Assembly: GCA_019925105.1 (NCBI GenBank)
Contig: JAHGAU010000041.1
Coordinates: 1-64,000 of the forward strand
DNA: 64,000 bases
From: Niebla homalea
Lineage: Eukaryota > Ascomycota > Lecanoromycetes > Lecanorales > Ramalinaceae
Direction: 5' to 3'
The position numbers were made by a program, and so were the translations under genes. Shown one piece after another: positions 1 to 12,765 of the stretch (its first letter is position 1; each line of letters opens with the position of its first letter). Under the pieces are notes generated by a model. The model saw only the letters and a list, made by a program, of their open reading frames with translations. It was not told the origin of the DNA and ran no database searches.

Positions 1-2978
1 TATTTAATTAACCTTTTTACCCTTTATCCTTTATATTTAACCTTTATATTTATTATTTAATTTACTTTATTTATTATTATTTTATTATTTACCCTTTATT
101 TACCCTTTATTTACCCTTTATTTACCCTTTATTTACCCTTTATTCACCCTTTATTCACCCTTTATATACCCTTTATATTTACTTTATATTTACTTTATAT
201 TTACTTTATATTTATATTTATATTTATATTTATTTACTTTTTATATTTACCTTTTTTATTTACCTTTATTTACCCTTTATTTACCTTTAATTAACCTCTT
301 ATTAACCTTTTATTTATTATTTATTATTTATTAAAACCTTTTATTATTTAATTTTATATTTACCATTCATTATTTAATTATTTATTTATCTTTTATTATT
401 TTATTTATTTTTTTACTTTTTATTATTTATTTAATTTTTAACCTTTTATTATATAAATAATTATTTATTTTTTATTACCTCTTTAAACTCTTTATTACTT
501 AATTAATTACTTTTATTTTATGATTTTATTAATTATTTATTATTTATTATTTATTTAATCTTTTTATTATTTAATTAATTACGTTTACCTTATTATTTTA
601 TTAATTATTTACTTTTTACTATTTAATTAAATATTTACCTTTTATTATTTAATTAATTTCTTACCTTATATTATTTAATTACTTCTTTACCCTTTTTAAT
701 TTACCTTTTTATTACTTAACCTTTATTATATATTTAAATATTTTTTCTTTATTTAATTATTTACTTTTTAATATTTAATCTTTATTATTTATTTAAACGT
801 TTTATTATTTATATAAATACTTACTTCTTATTATTTAATTACTTATTTACCTTTTATTATTTTATTAATTATTTATTTTTTTTTTTATTTATTTATTTAC
901 TTTTTATTAATTAATTAATGATTTACTTTTTACTATTTATTTATTTATCCTTTATTAATTAATTAATAATTTACCCTATATTATTTATTTATTTATCCTT
1001 TATTATTTAATTAATTATTTTCCCTTTATTATTTAATTATTTATTTATCCTTTATTATTTGATTAACTATTTACTTTTTATTATTTTAATAAATAATTTA
1101 TATTTTATTATTTAATTAATAATTTACCCTTTATTATTTAATTAATTATTTACCCTTTATTATTATATTAACTTTTTATACTTTCTTTTTTACTTAAATA
1201 TTTAAATTTCTTATTTAAGTAATTAATTACCCTTTATTATTTAATTTTATGCCTTATTATTTAATTAATTATTTACGTAATAATATTTAATTATTTACGT
1301 AATAATATTTAATTATTTAAGTAATAATATTTAATTCTTTAATTATTATTTATTATTTATTTAACCTTTTACCTTTTATTATTTAATTATTATTGTTTTT
1401 TTTTTTTATTTAATTAATTCTTTACCCCTTATTATTTAGTTAACCTTTTATCCTTTATTATTTAATTAATTACTTTTAATTATTTAATTAAGACTTTATC
1501 CTTTATTATTTAACTTTTAATATTTAACCTTTATTATTTATTTTAAGTTTTTATTCTTTAATTAATTATTTAACTTTTATTATTTAATTAAGTATTTTCC
1601 CTTTATTACTTAATTAATTACTTACCCTTTATTATTTATTTAACTATTTACCCTATACTATTTAGTTATTTATTTATATTTTATTATTTAAGTAATTATT
1701 TACGCTTTATTATTTAATAAACTATTTATCCTTTAGTTTTTAACCTTATTTATAATTATTCTTTACTTATTTTTTATAATCTAATTAACTTTTTCTTTTT
1801 TATATTTTTTTTATTTTATCTTTTTTTATTTGCCTTTTTTAATTAAACTTATTAAAGCCTTTTTAACTTTTTTTCTATATTTATCCTTTTTTTTTACTTA
1901 TTTTATTTACTTTTACCCTTTATAATTTACTTTTTACCGTTTATTATATACCTTATATTATATATTTTTTATTGCTTAACCTTTATTATTTATTTAAATC
2001 TTTATTATTTATTTATATATTTACTTTTTAATATTTAATTAATTATTTATTCTTTATTATTTAATTAATACTTTACCCTTTATTATTTACTTATTGATTT
2101 ACCCGTTATTATTTAAATAATAATTTATCTTTTATTATTTATTTAATACTTTATTTCTTAATTAATTACTTATACCTTTTTTTAATTAATTAGTTATTTT
2201 TTATTATTTAATTAATTTATTACCCTATATTATTTACCTTTTATAATTTAACCTTTATTACTTATTTAAACCTTTTATTATTTATTTAATTATTTACTTA
2301 CCGTTATTTAATTACTTTTTATCCTTTCTTTTTTAATTAATTATTTATACTTTATTATATATTTTTTTGCCGATTATTATTTAATTAACTATTTACCGTT
2401 TATTATTTAATTAATTATTTACTTTTTAATCCTTATTAAAGTAAGGTTTTAATAGATAAATATTTAATAATCTTATTAATATAAAGGGGTTTTTACCGGT
2501 TAAAGATTATAAATAATAAGAGTTAAATTAAGTATAGACTTTATTAAAAGTCTTAACATAAAAGGCGACGTTAACGGTTATCCTATATTAAGATATTTAA
2601 GGAAATAATTAAATAAAAAAATTAATAAAAAAAAAGAAATAATTATTATTATTAAGTAAATAATATATTTATTAATTTATTCCGGATTATAATAACTCCA
2701 GTACCGTTATAGCCCTTTTTTTTAACTTTCTTAATTAAGTTAAAAAATAAATAAAAAGGATTAATAATACTCCGGATATACTTAAAAAAACTGTAAAATA
2801 AAATTATAAAATATATAATTTAATATTATAATAAGTAAGAATAAATAGATTTTTATTTTTTTAATATTATTAAAAATTGCTTATTTAAAGTTAAAAAGTT
2901 AAATTATTAAATTTTAAAAAGGAATAACGGATTAAAAAATAAAATTTAACGCCGGGAAATAAAATTAATTAAAAATAT
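1..2978. repeat. Repeat D, copy D1 left part: low-complexity array plus unique block
   Basis: Positions 1-2427 are pyrimidine/AT low-complexity DNA built from imperfect units of roughly 20-28 bp of the type ttattatttaattaattatttaccc. From 2428 a unique block begins (ttaatccttattaaagtaagg). The segment from about 1939 is nearly identical to 19050 onward, and the unique block recurs at 12111, 13975 and 19536. D1 is cut at 2978 by the LTR retrotransposon A and resumes at 10630. I see no reading frame and no telomere repeat. CpA is almost absent, as expected after RIP. What D originally was cannot be told from the sequence. Confidence 0.75.
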
Positions 2979-3310
2979 TGTTAGACTGACTCCGCTGGCG
3001 GCACGCCGGCGGGACTAGTAAGGTAGGTGTAGAAGACGTGACGTTACAGTCTAGATACTTAGGTATTACTTTAATAAGTAAATTAATAATAAGATTAATT
3101 CTTAAGGAACTCAGAAAGAACTGGGGCATAGCCTTTACTTAAGGTAAAGGTAATAACTACCCCGCTTTACGCCTGTTAAGCTACGGCTTATGAATAACGT
3201 ATATTAAGGCCGTTGTTAAGGCCCTTTATTAAGGCTTAACGGCTTACCTTAACGCAGCAGTATAGCGTATTACTATAATATTAACGTAGAGATAGCACTA
3301 GCTACTAATA
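2979..3310 (-). repeat. LTR of element A (3' LTR in coding direction)
   Basis: It aligns base for base with 10298-10629, both 332 bp. The first 100 bases keep many CpA/TpG sites, while the inner part is strongly converted to TpA. It begins TGTTAG and its inner end reads CTAATA, a RIP-changed CTAACA. Confidence 0.93.
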
Positions 3311-3330
3311 ATTATCTCCCTCTTTATACG

Positions 3331-4870
3331 CTAATCTCTAAGGCATAAAAAGATATATTTAAGACATTAACGTAGAGCCGGCTAAATATAAGGCTTATTA
3401 AAAATTTATTATTAAACCCAATAAGAAAAGGGTAAAGGGAAAAGAGTCCTTAGGTATATACGCGAGTGCAATAGTGTTTATTTAATAATAACATAATAAA
3501 GGCATCTTACGTTGGCGAAGAGCTGGCGCGATTTAAAGAGCTTATCAAAAACCCCTTTATAAAACCTAATAAGAAAAAATAAGTAAGAAAAGAATCTCTG
3601 CGGTACTGATTAATAGTTGCCTAGGGCTTTACTGTTAATTTATTACGCTGTAATAAAGGTAAGCGCTATCGTAGAAACGGCACATAATTATAATAAGGCC
3701 TTTATTCTATTTTAAACTTCTTCTTTTTTTTTCCTTAATAGTCTTAATTGCTTTTATAAATATAATATATTAAAGGTTTATATAAATATCCATAAGCTAA
3801 TACGCATATAGTTATATACCCTTGTTATCTATATTATTATTATAGTAAATAACACTGGCGTTATGTAAACGTTTTATTTACGTTAATAGTCCGTTTATTT
3901 CATTTATTAATATTATATATAAGTTAATTGATCTTAAGCAGTGTAATTTACGCCAACGCATTATTAACGTAAACGTGAATATAATGTTAATAATAAGTAT
4001 AATAACGCCTTATTCTATTTACTTTTTATAGGGCAAGTTACGTTACGTACATGGCCCGTTACCTTACTCGCGGTATTACTATAAGCAATACCCTTCCCGT
4101 TATTTCCCCGTAAATATTTTAACGCCGTCGTACCGCCGTTATTCTAATATATATATAGTTCCCGGATTAATTATAGTCCCGGGTAATTCAATAAATATAT
4201 AAGTATCTTTCGATCGGTATGTGGTTTATTAAAGCGTAAGCCCGATACATATAGAAACGTAATAAAATCCTTCGGGATTTTAAAGCCTTCCGGTTAAATA
4301 CTAATTAAACGTTAATTACCGCCGGTCAGGCGGAATATACGCTCTATCAAGTTACCTTAAAAATTAAAGGGGAGGTATTAATCCTTTAAATTAAAAAAAA
4401 AACGCTTACCGTCCGCATTAAGGCGGCGGAAAGGGAGGTTATCCGGCTTAAAGAATAAGTAAATAAATTATAATATAGTAATAAAACGATAATATTAACG
4501 TTTAACAGCTAGATCGGCTCAATACGGGGGGTCCGGGCCCTTCGTAAGAGTTAACTCCGTCGGGGAGTTACTCCTTATTTCCCGACCCTATATCCGGGGT
4601 GGGGAGAGTAAACCCCGAGCTTATAATGTCCGGTAATTTAAGAGGTAGAAAGGAGGAAAAAGATACGGGCTTCGACTTATTTAAAGAAGAAGAAAAAGAG
4701 GTTATACCCTCTTTAATAACGCCGTTAAAAAAGTCGGTTTTAATTTTTAAGAATAATACCCCAGAATCGAGTTAAGGAGCCCCTCCGGCGAATAATATTA
4801 GGGAGAAGCCTTTAATTAAAACGGAAAAAAAGGCGGAGAAGAAAAAGAAGAAAAGAATAAAAAGGGTATA
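3331..4870 (+). pseudogene. Broken antisense reading frame in the tail of element A
   Basis: This segment lies between the chromodomain end of pol and the 3' LTR and reads on the strand opposite pol. One frame from about 3331 to 3700 has stops nearly all TAA or TAG (consistent with CAA/CAG changed by RIP) and otherwise coding-like residues, for example ARFKELIKNPFIKPNKKK near 3530-3590. A second stretch, about 4190-4450, reads as a charged helical segment. A third starts at ATG 4627 and runs about 80 codons with a single TAA, rich in Lys and Glu. Family unknown. It may be one spliced antisense gene, several pieces, or a chance effect of codon bias opposite a coding strand, although no pol domain was recognised there. 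Confidence 0.4.
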
Positions 4871-5439
4871 ACGCCCCTATATTTATCTTTAACCTTATTA
4901 ATTTATTCGTAGGAAAAGAGGGCCCGTATTAACGCGGAATTATAGATTATTCTTTTATTTTTATACATTAATATTATTAGAGTTTGGCGTTAAACGTTAA
5001 AGTTAATAACGTTAAACGTTAAGCGCTTATAATTTATATATTATTAAAAAGTAATAAAACGGACAATATTATTAAAGTTACTGGTACGCCAGCGTAAACT
5101 TAATAAATATATTTATTAATCTTTTATTACCCTTAATAACTTTATTTCTTTAACTTTATTTACTTAATAGCGTATCGGGCGTTTATAATTTAGCGTTTAC
5201 GTTTTTTCGCCTTTTCCGGTATTATCGCGGTTATTATTAAAGTTACTCTTATTAATTATAATATTATAATAAAGATAATCGTTTCCGTAACGCCGGCTTA
5301 TCCGTACGCATAATACCCGTAATAAGTAAAGTTATTAGTTAAAGCCTAAACTCCAGTAATCTTACGGAAGGATAACGTATAGGGGTTAAGTAATTATAAT
5401 ATTAATTATATATATAATTATTAGCTATATATATAACCT

Positions 5440-8330
5440 CCGCCGTCGCGGCGTTATAACCTTATTTACGTTTCCTTTTACTCCGTGCTATCTCGTTATA
5501 TTATTCCCGTAATTCCTAGGAATACTTTAAGTCTGCCTCCGGCATTTATTAATTATATTTAAGGCCTTAGTTAACCTATTTAACCTGATATTAAACGCCC
5601 TTTTTATTCCTGACCTTATTAATAATTTCTTTAATTATTTATTCCTCTTTATTATTAATTAATTCGGATACTTATATTATAGCCTCCGCCGTTTAATTGC
5701 CGGTGCGAGTATAATAAGGCTTTAAAAGAAAAATATAAATAATAAGGTAAATTCAATAAATAATAAGGAGGAATAAGCGGTACGTTTACGTTCCAATTTT
5801 ATTATTAATTCTAAAAGGTCCTATAAATTAAAGCGTAAGCTTTTTATTTGGTTACTTTAATTTAAGGTTTTTAATATTTAATATTATTAAATTGCTGACG
5901 TTATATAACTTTAACTTATATTTCTTATTATACGTCTTTTAAGTTAATTTAGTAATATAACGTTATCGGTCCGTTAATATTAATTGCATTTTATATAATA
6001 TTTTAACCTTATCTTTTATTATAGGTATCTTTTCTTTTATAGGTTTATCCTTAGGTTTAAAATAAATATCTGGATTATAATTATATATCGTTATAAAGGG
6101 GTTATAGCTTAAAGTTAAGTATTCCGAGTTTATATAAATAAATTCGGTTAAAAGGAGTAACCCTACTTAATTCGTTTACTTAGAGTTAACGAAGGTCCTT
6201 AAATACTATTTAAGGCCTTAATTTTAGCGCTTTATCTAATTATTTATTTACGGGTAGAAAGCGGTATTTAATTTACGCTTTATCTTTACGTGGTAATATA
6301 CTGAACCCCAGAATTTATTAATAAATAAAGACCCTCAGTTAATTACGATTCTAGCCGGTATACTATAATATAATACGATTTCTTCGAAGAAAAGGTCCAT
6401 TAACGTAACGGTATCGATTTATTTCGTAACGGGGAAATATTTATATATCTTTATATACTTATTTACGATTATTAAAATTGAATTATAGACGTTACCCTTA
6501 ACCTTACTTACGGGTAAGCCGGTAATAAAGTTTATATTAAATTCTTTCTAGGATATAACCGGTTAAAAGAGTAAAGTAAGCTCGCCATAAAGGTAATAAC
6601 GTAATACCTTAATCCTTTAATAAGTATTATACGTTTTAATATAATTACTAACTTAAGCCTTTAAACCGTCCCAGTAATATTTACGGGTTAAAAGCTCGTA
6701 AGTCTTTTCGGCTTTAAAGTGGCCTATTAACGGGTTATTATAATATTTATTAATCAGCTTTTCTTTAACCGCTTTATCCCGGGGAACGTATATATAGCCC
6801 TTATAAGTTATAAGGCTATTAAGATTAAGTTTTTAAGCATTATTATAATTTTAACGAAAATATATCGGCGTTACGTTATCGTTTTTAATCTTATATATAA
6901 ACGTATTATTAACCTATAAATCCTTAATAAGCAACTTAATCGGCCTAGATTCCTTATAAGGCCTTTTAAATAGTTATTAAATCTCTTTTTACGGGATAAT
7001 AATTTAAATATTTTTTAAAGCGAATAATAATTAATAATTAATAACCGCCGTCCGCCGGTACTCCGCCGACTTATCGGATTAAAGTATAAGCTTATTCTAT
7101 AAGGTAGGTAATAAGGTAATATTAAAAGGTAAGACTTTTTTATAGTTTAGACGTCTTAATAAAAGATTAATAAAGTTTATTTTACCTTAATAATAAAATA
7201 TTTTAAAGTTATAATTAATAAGTTTTAAGGCTTACCTGGTTTAACGCGGGCTTAACGCCGGCTATTTTATAAACCCTTAAAGGTTATTATAATTTATTTA
7301 TATTTAAATAGCTTTAAAGCTTTTTTTTAAATAATACCGCTATTATTTAAACGCCGTAACAATAATAAAGAGCTTTTAATCATACGTCTTATAATTCTAT
7401 TTGGTAAAAATTATTTTTCTGGATTAATACGTAATTAAGTATTAATAACCTTTTTTAAACTATTAAGATAAGATGCCTATAATAATAAAATTGGATATAT
7501 TGGTTTTTATTTATACCCCCCGTTTTAAATTAAAATGGCGGAATAATAACGCATTAATAAATATTTCGCGGAGCCGGCGGAACGCCGTATTAACCGTATT
7601 ATTCTACTTTAACGGGTTAGTTTTCTTCTTTTCCTTATTGCCCTTAAGTAAATTAATTAAGGGCTTAACTATCCTTAAATATTTATAAATAAAACGATAA
7701 TAAAAATTTATAAAGCCTAAAAAAACCTATACTTCCCGGTAGGTTTTTAAGGTAAACCAGTCCTTAATAGTTTGAATACGCTTTTAATTTATTTAAATCC
7801 CTTTAATGGAAACGATAAACCTTAAGAACTCTATTTAAATAATATTAAACTAATATTTCTTAAGGTTAACGTAAAGTTAAAATTAATAAAGTTACTTAAA
7901 AACCTATTAAATATAACGTTAATAGTCCGCCGGATTCTTATTAAATATTAAAATATTATTTAAGTAAATTATATAAGTTATATTAATAAAGTTAATAAGG
8001 GCACGGTTAATATAAACTTAAAAAATCATTAGGGCGTTAATTAACTTAAACGGTATAATGAGATACTTAAAGTAACCGTAACGCGTACGGAACGCCGTTT
8101 TCCACTTATCGCCGGATTTAATCCGTAATTAATAATAAGCATTTTTAAGGTTTAACTTAATAAACCATTTAAAGTTATTTAACCAATCGAGAATCTCGGT
8201 AATTAAGGGTAATAAGTATTGATTTTTAATTATAACCGTATTTAACCTACGGTAATTAATATAAAGATGAAGGCCGCCGTCTTTCTTAGGTATAAAAAGG
8301 ATCGGGGCGTTTACGGGTAACATTAAGTAA
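5440..8330 (-). pseudogene. Element A pol: reverse transcriptase, RNase H, integrase, chromodomain
   Basis: Reverse transcriptase: a stop-free stretch at 8129-8323 contains FIPKKDGG, a YRRLN segment, a KNQYLLPL segment and LNLKNAYY, all characteristic of Ty3/Gypsy. The catalytic box at 7955-7966 reads Tyr-Leu-Asn-Asn where the family has two Asp. RNase H should fall near 7000-7700 but is badly decayed. Integrase zinc finger: 6573-6800, with the GHFKAEKTYELLTRKYYW segment intact and both Cys now Tyr or otherwise changed. The integrase core is about 6100-6560. A GPF segment lies near 5840 and a chromodomain at 5492-5668 (YQVK, then W-x-P region). The chromodomain places the element among chromoviruses, whose integration is usually biased to heterochromatin. 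Confidence 0.88.
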
Positions 8331-9179
8331 TGAATCCAACCCCGGGTTATAATATCCTTAAAATACCGCCGGAGCTCCGTTAACTTTATCCGAGATAAAT
8401 TATATAAGGGATTATATAATAATTCCTTATTATTTAAGTTAATAACGTAATCCTTTTATTTTAATTTAGGTAAAGTATTAATTATATTATTAAAAAAGAT
8501 ATCTATATACTTATTTAGTTCTTTCGGGACGTTCCGGTTAATAAAGTTTTTTATTATACTTATACACGTTAAATTATTTTAAAAGATTCACGGTACTTTT
8601 AAGCGCTCCGTCATTACGTTAACGTAAACGACTATAAAGACTTTATTAATCTCCGTTAAACTTTAACCAAAGTTATAAACGCTATTAATTTATAACTTAT
8701 AAGAATTAATTTTAAAACGTTATTTATCCGTTACCGGATCGATCGTTATTTATAAAGTGCATAAAACTAATAAATTAAGGATTACGTTTAAACCTTTTTA
8801 ATTAATAACGTAAAAGAGTATTTTATATTACTTCTATTATCCTTAATTATTAATTAAATAATATTATAATTAATAAGCGTTATAATAAAAAATTTACTTA
8901 TTATTAAGAAAAGCTACTTACGGTAAGACGGTAAAGATTAATTATAAGTCTTATTAAACCGTATATACTTATAAAATTAAATTTACTTAAGTTTTAATAT
9001 TAATTAATATACTTAATAATTAAGGATTATCCTGAAAACTTATTTAACCCTTAATAATAAAAGCCGGGTATACCTTTAGTTATCTCTTTATTAATTCCGA
9101 TTTTAAGGTGCCGTCGGAGCTTTATCGTTTTTTAACGCATTATTTTTTTTACGGGATTTTACGCTTACTATTAAGACCT

Positions 9180-10290
9180 TATTTTATAAGACGGTAAAGC
9201 AATCGGATATATAATAGCCTTTTCCATAATATATATAATACTCGATATTTTTATTTACTTTAAGGGCGGCGTTAAAGTTTTCGGATATAACCTTATACTT
9301 TTAACTACGAAAATCAGTTTTAATAAAGATATACGCCAGCTTTAAGCCGTTAGAACCAGGTTTAAATACCCTATTTTTAAAGGATTTACCTTTATTGGCT
9401 TTCTAACTATTATTAATAATACGCTTTAGGTTATTCTCCTATATAATCGCCGCCGCCACGATATTATCCCGGGTTCTTAATACCTTATTAATTATAAGGA
9501 TTTTAATTTTAAGTTTTAATAAAAGCTTTATAAAGAATATATAAATATAAAACTTATCTGGTAATAATAATAAGTCCTCTTTTATAGTCTTTAAAGCACT
9601 ACGGAACTATATTACCTTTTAATTAAAACGTTACTTAATATCCTTAAATTACTTATAATAAGTGAACCGGCGGTTTTCCGGATTAATTATTAGGTCTAAA
9701 AGCTTATTTTTAAGCTTTTAATAGCTTATTTTATTAATTTCCTCGTCCGGTAGGTTAAAGATTTTACGAAAAATAAATCCTAAATAAAAAATTACCTTTT
9801 TTCTCTTAATAAGGAAATACTTAGGATAAAGTATAAATTATCTCTTTAAGTTAATAAACCACGTTTAATACTTACCTTTAGATTTATTTTAATATAGTTT
9901 AAATTTTTCCGGATAAAAAAACTTATCCTCGTAAAATAAAATAAAAGCCGCCGGTAAAACGCCGTCGGTATAAAGCTTAATAGTAGGGTTAACGCGGGGG
10001 AAAGTCCCGGAACATAAACCTTTATATTACGTATTAACGTGGTTAAATATATACTCTTAATAAGTACGATTTTCGGCCTTAAGTTAGTTAACTTTAAACT
10101 ATAGTTCCAGAAGTTAAGCTTATTAAGCCGTAATATTACGGCGGCGCTCCGCTATTTTAATTTACTTAATTATAATAAAAGGGTTCTTAACTAAAGGGTA
10201 AATATCGCCTTTTTATTTTAAGGTTCGTTAAGTTAATCGAATATCCATTATAACGGTAACGTCGGGTTTTCTCCTTAATAAAGAAGAAGA
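9180..10290 (-). pseudogene. Element A gag remnant with zinc knuckle
   Basis: This is the 5' coding region of element A on the minus strand. At 9199-9240 the translation shows the spacing of a CCHC knuckle (x2, then GK, then Gly-aromatic, x4, Cys) with the first two Cys and the His now Tyr, each a single G-to-A or C-to-T change; the last Cys survives. Upstream (9250-10290) is decayed matrix/capsid-like sequence without a recognisable motif. Confidence 0.7.
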
Positions 10291-10297
10291 ATTAAAA

Positions 10298-10629
10298 TAT
10301 TAAATTAACTCCGCTAACGGTATACCGGCGGGATTAATAAGGTAAATATAGAAGACGTAACGTTATAGTTTAAATACTTAAATACCACTTTAATAAGTAG
10401 ATTGGTAATAAGATTAATTCTTAAGGAACTTAGAAAGAACTGGGGCATAACCTTTACTTAAAGTAAAGGTAATAACTACCCCGCTTTACGCCTGTTAAGC
10501 TACGGCTTATAAATAACGCATACCAAGGCCGTTGCCAAGGCCCTTTGTCAAGGCCTAACGGCCTACCTTAGCGCAGCAGTATAGCGCACCACTGTGGCGC
10601 CGGCGCAGAGGTGGCGCTAGCTGCTAACA
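10298..10629 (-). repeat. LTR of element A (5' LTR in coding direction)
   Basis: It is 332 bp and pairs with 2979-3310. Here the outer (right) 110 bases are GC-rich and little mutated, ending CTAACA at 10629, while the inner half is strongly converted. It is followed at 10630 by the second AATAT. Confidence 0.93.
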
Positions 10630-10885
10630 AATATTGAAAATCTTAAAAAGTTTTAAAATCTATAATTAAATAAGGAGTTATCAGATTTAAATAAATAAGG
10701 GCTCGTTTTATAAAGCTTAATTAACTCTATAACTTTTATATATAAAGTTAATAAATTCGATAAGGTTTTACTTTACGTTTTTTAAGTTAAAACCCGGAAG
10801 GGATTAAAAGTACCCTATCGATCTCAGCCCTATCCTTCCCTATAGTCCCGGAAGGAATATAGCCTTAATCCCTTTAAGATTAAGT
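10630..10885. repeat. Repeat D1, right part with hairpin-forming end
   Basis: This resumes D1 after element A and aligns with 20086-20343 of D4. It ends in an inverted-repeat region: the GGGATT side near 10800 and the AATCCC side near 10864, plus an inner ccttcc/ggaagg pair. In D4 the outer arms are still a perfect 13-bp inverted repeat (20250-20262 and 20316-20328). Confidence 0.75.
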
Positions 10886-12765
10886 ATTAGATTTAATTTT
10901 ATCCTTTATTATTTACCCTTTAATTTATCCTTTATTAATTACCCCTTATTATTTACCCCTTATTATTCACCCCTTATTATTTGCCCCTTATTATTTACCC
11001 CTTATTATTTATCCCTTATTATTTACCCTTTCTTATTCACCCTTTATATCCTTTATTTATTCTTTATTTACCCTTTTTTTCTATTTATTAATATTACCCT
11101 TTATTATTTATATTTAACCTTATTTTCTACCCTTTATATTTAACTTTACCCTATATTTTTAACTTTTACCCTTAATTTTTCTACGTTTCTCGCGTTCTTT
11201 ATATTATTGGTTATTATTATTTATTTAATTTTAAAGTTTTTTAATTTTTAATAAATATTTATTATTATTAAACCTTCCCTTTTTATTATTTACTTTTTTT
11301 ATTAAATTTTCCTTTTTAACCTTATTTTATTTATTTTTTATTATTTAATTACGTTTTTATTTTTTATATTTAACTTTACGCTTTAACCTTTTTTTTTTTT
11401 TATTTACCCTTTAATATTTAACTTTAATTATTAATATTCTTTATTTCCTTTTTATTTTTTAATTAATTTTTAATTAATTTTTTCCTTTATATTTCTTTAT
11501 CTTTTTACTTTTATTAATTCCTTTATCCTTTTTTAAATAAACTTATTAAAGTTTATATACCTTTTTTTTATATTTATATTTTTTTTACTTATTATATTTA
11601 TTTTTATTTTTTATATTTTACCGTTTATTATATATTTTATATTATTTACCTTTTATTATTTAACTTTTATTATTTAACCTTTATTATTTATTTAAACTTT
11701 TTATTATTTATTTAAATATTTACTTTTTATTATTTTATTAATTATTTACCCTCTATTATTTATTTATTTACCCTTTATTATTTAATTAATAATTTATTTT
11801 TTTTTTTATTGATTTATTTACCCTTTATTATTTAATTATTTATACTTTATTATTTAATTAATCTTATACTTTTTATTATTTAAGTAAGTATTTACCCTTT
11901 ATTATTTAATTTTATCCCTTATTATTTATTTAAGTATTTATTACTTATTATTTAATTAATTATTTACCCTTTATTATTTAATTTACTATTTACCCTTTAT
12001 TATTTAATTAATTATTTATCCTTTATCATTTAATTAATAATTTACCCTTTATTATTATAATAATTATTTATACTTTATTATTTACCTTTTATTATTTACC
12101 CTTTATTATCCTTATTAAATTAAGGCCTTAATAGATAAATAATTAATTATCTTATTAATATAAAAGGGTTTTTTCAAGTTAAAGGTTATAAATAATAAGG
12201 GTTAAATTAAGTAAGGATTTCATTAAAAGTCTTAATATAAAGAGGTAACGTTAACGGTTATCCTATATTAAGATATTTAAAAAATTATTTAAATAAAAAA
12301 ATTAATAAGAAAAAAGAAATAAATATTACTTATTATTATTAAGTAAAGAATATATTTATTAATATAATCCGGATTATAATAATTCCGGTATTATTATAAC
12401 CGTTATTCTTTTTTTTTTTTTTTAAATTAAAAGATAAATAAAAAAATTAATAATATTCCGGATATATTTAAAAATAATATAAAAATAAAATTATAAAATA
12501 TATAACTTTATATTATTATAAATAATAATAAACGGATTTTTATTTTTCCGATATTATTAAGAAGTTAAAGTTTATATAAAAAAAAATTAAATTATTAAAT
12601 TTCCTTAAAGAATAATTAAATAAAAAATAAAAATTAACGCCGGAAAATAAATTTAATTATTAATTATTAAGAATTTAAAATAATTTAAAAATTAATAATT
12701 AAATAAGGAATTATTAAATTTAAGTAAATAAAAACTTATTCTATAAAGCTTATCGGGCTTTATAA
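10886..12765. repeat. Repeat D, copy D2
   Basis: Low-complexity array 10886-12110 (pyrimidine-rich units with TTATTATTTA and ACCC) is followed by the D unique block starting at 12111. The block follows D1 and D4 to about 12760 (the segment ending near aaagctta), after which similarity is lost. It is more decayed than D1 and D4. No gene is seen. Confidence 0.65.

Larger units (their letters stand above)
2979..10629 (-). mobile_element. Element A: complete Ty3/Gypsy chromovirus, RIP-inactivated
   Basis: The element has two 332-bp LTRs (2979-3310 and 10298-10629). Original termini TGTTAG and CTAACA survive at the outer ends. A 5-bp target duplication AATAT lies at 2974-2978 and 10630-10634, and D4 near 20075-20090 shows the matching empty site. 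Coding direction is minus. In order from right to left I can read, through many stop codons: a Gag zinc knuckle, reverse transcriptase, integrase with an HHCC finger, a GPF/chromodomain tail, then about 2.1 kb before the 3' LTR. All frames are broken by changes explicable as C-to-T or G-to-A, so it is a dead copy. A purine-rich stretch (10281-10297) just inside the 3' LTR in plus coordinates lies at the 5' end of the coding direction. Confidence 0.93.

Noticed and set aside
1..2430. Possible telomere or subtelomeric TTAGGG/CCCTAA array
   Set aside because: The units contain ACCCTTTATT-type words, not CCCTAA, and the array is internal and recurs at 10.9, 13.1 and 19.0 kb.
7473..7688. 71-codon plus-strand frame in element A
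   Set aside because: It is antisense to the RT/RNase H region of the minus-strand pol and has no domain.
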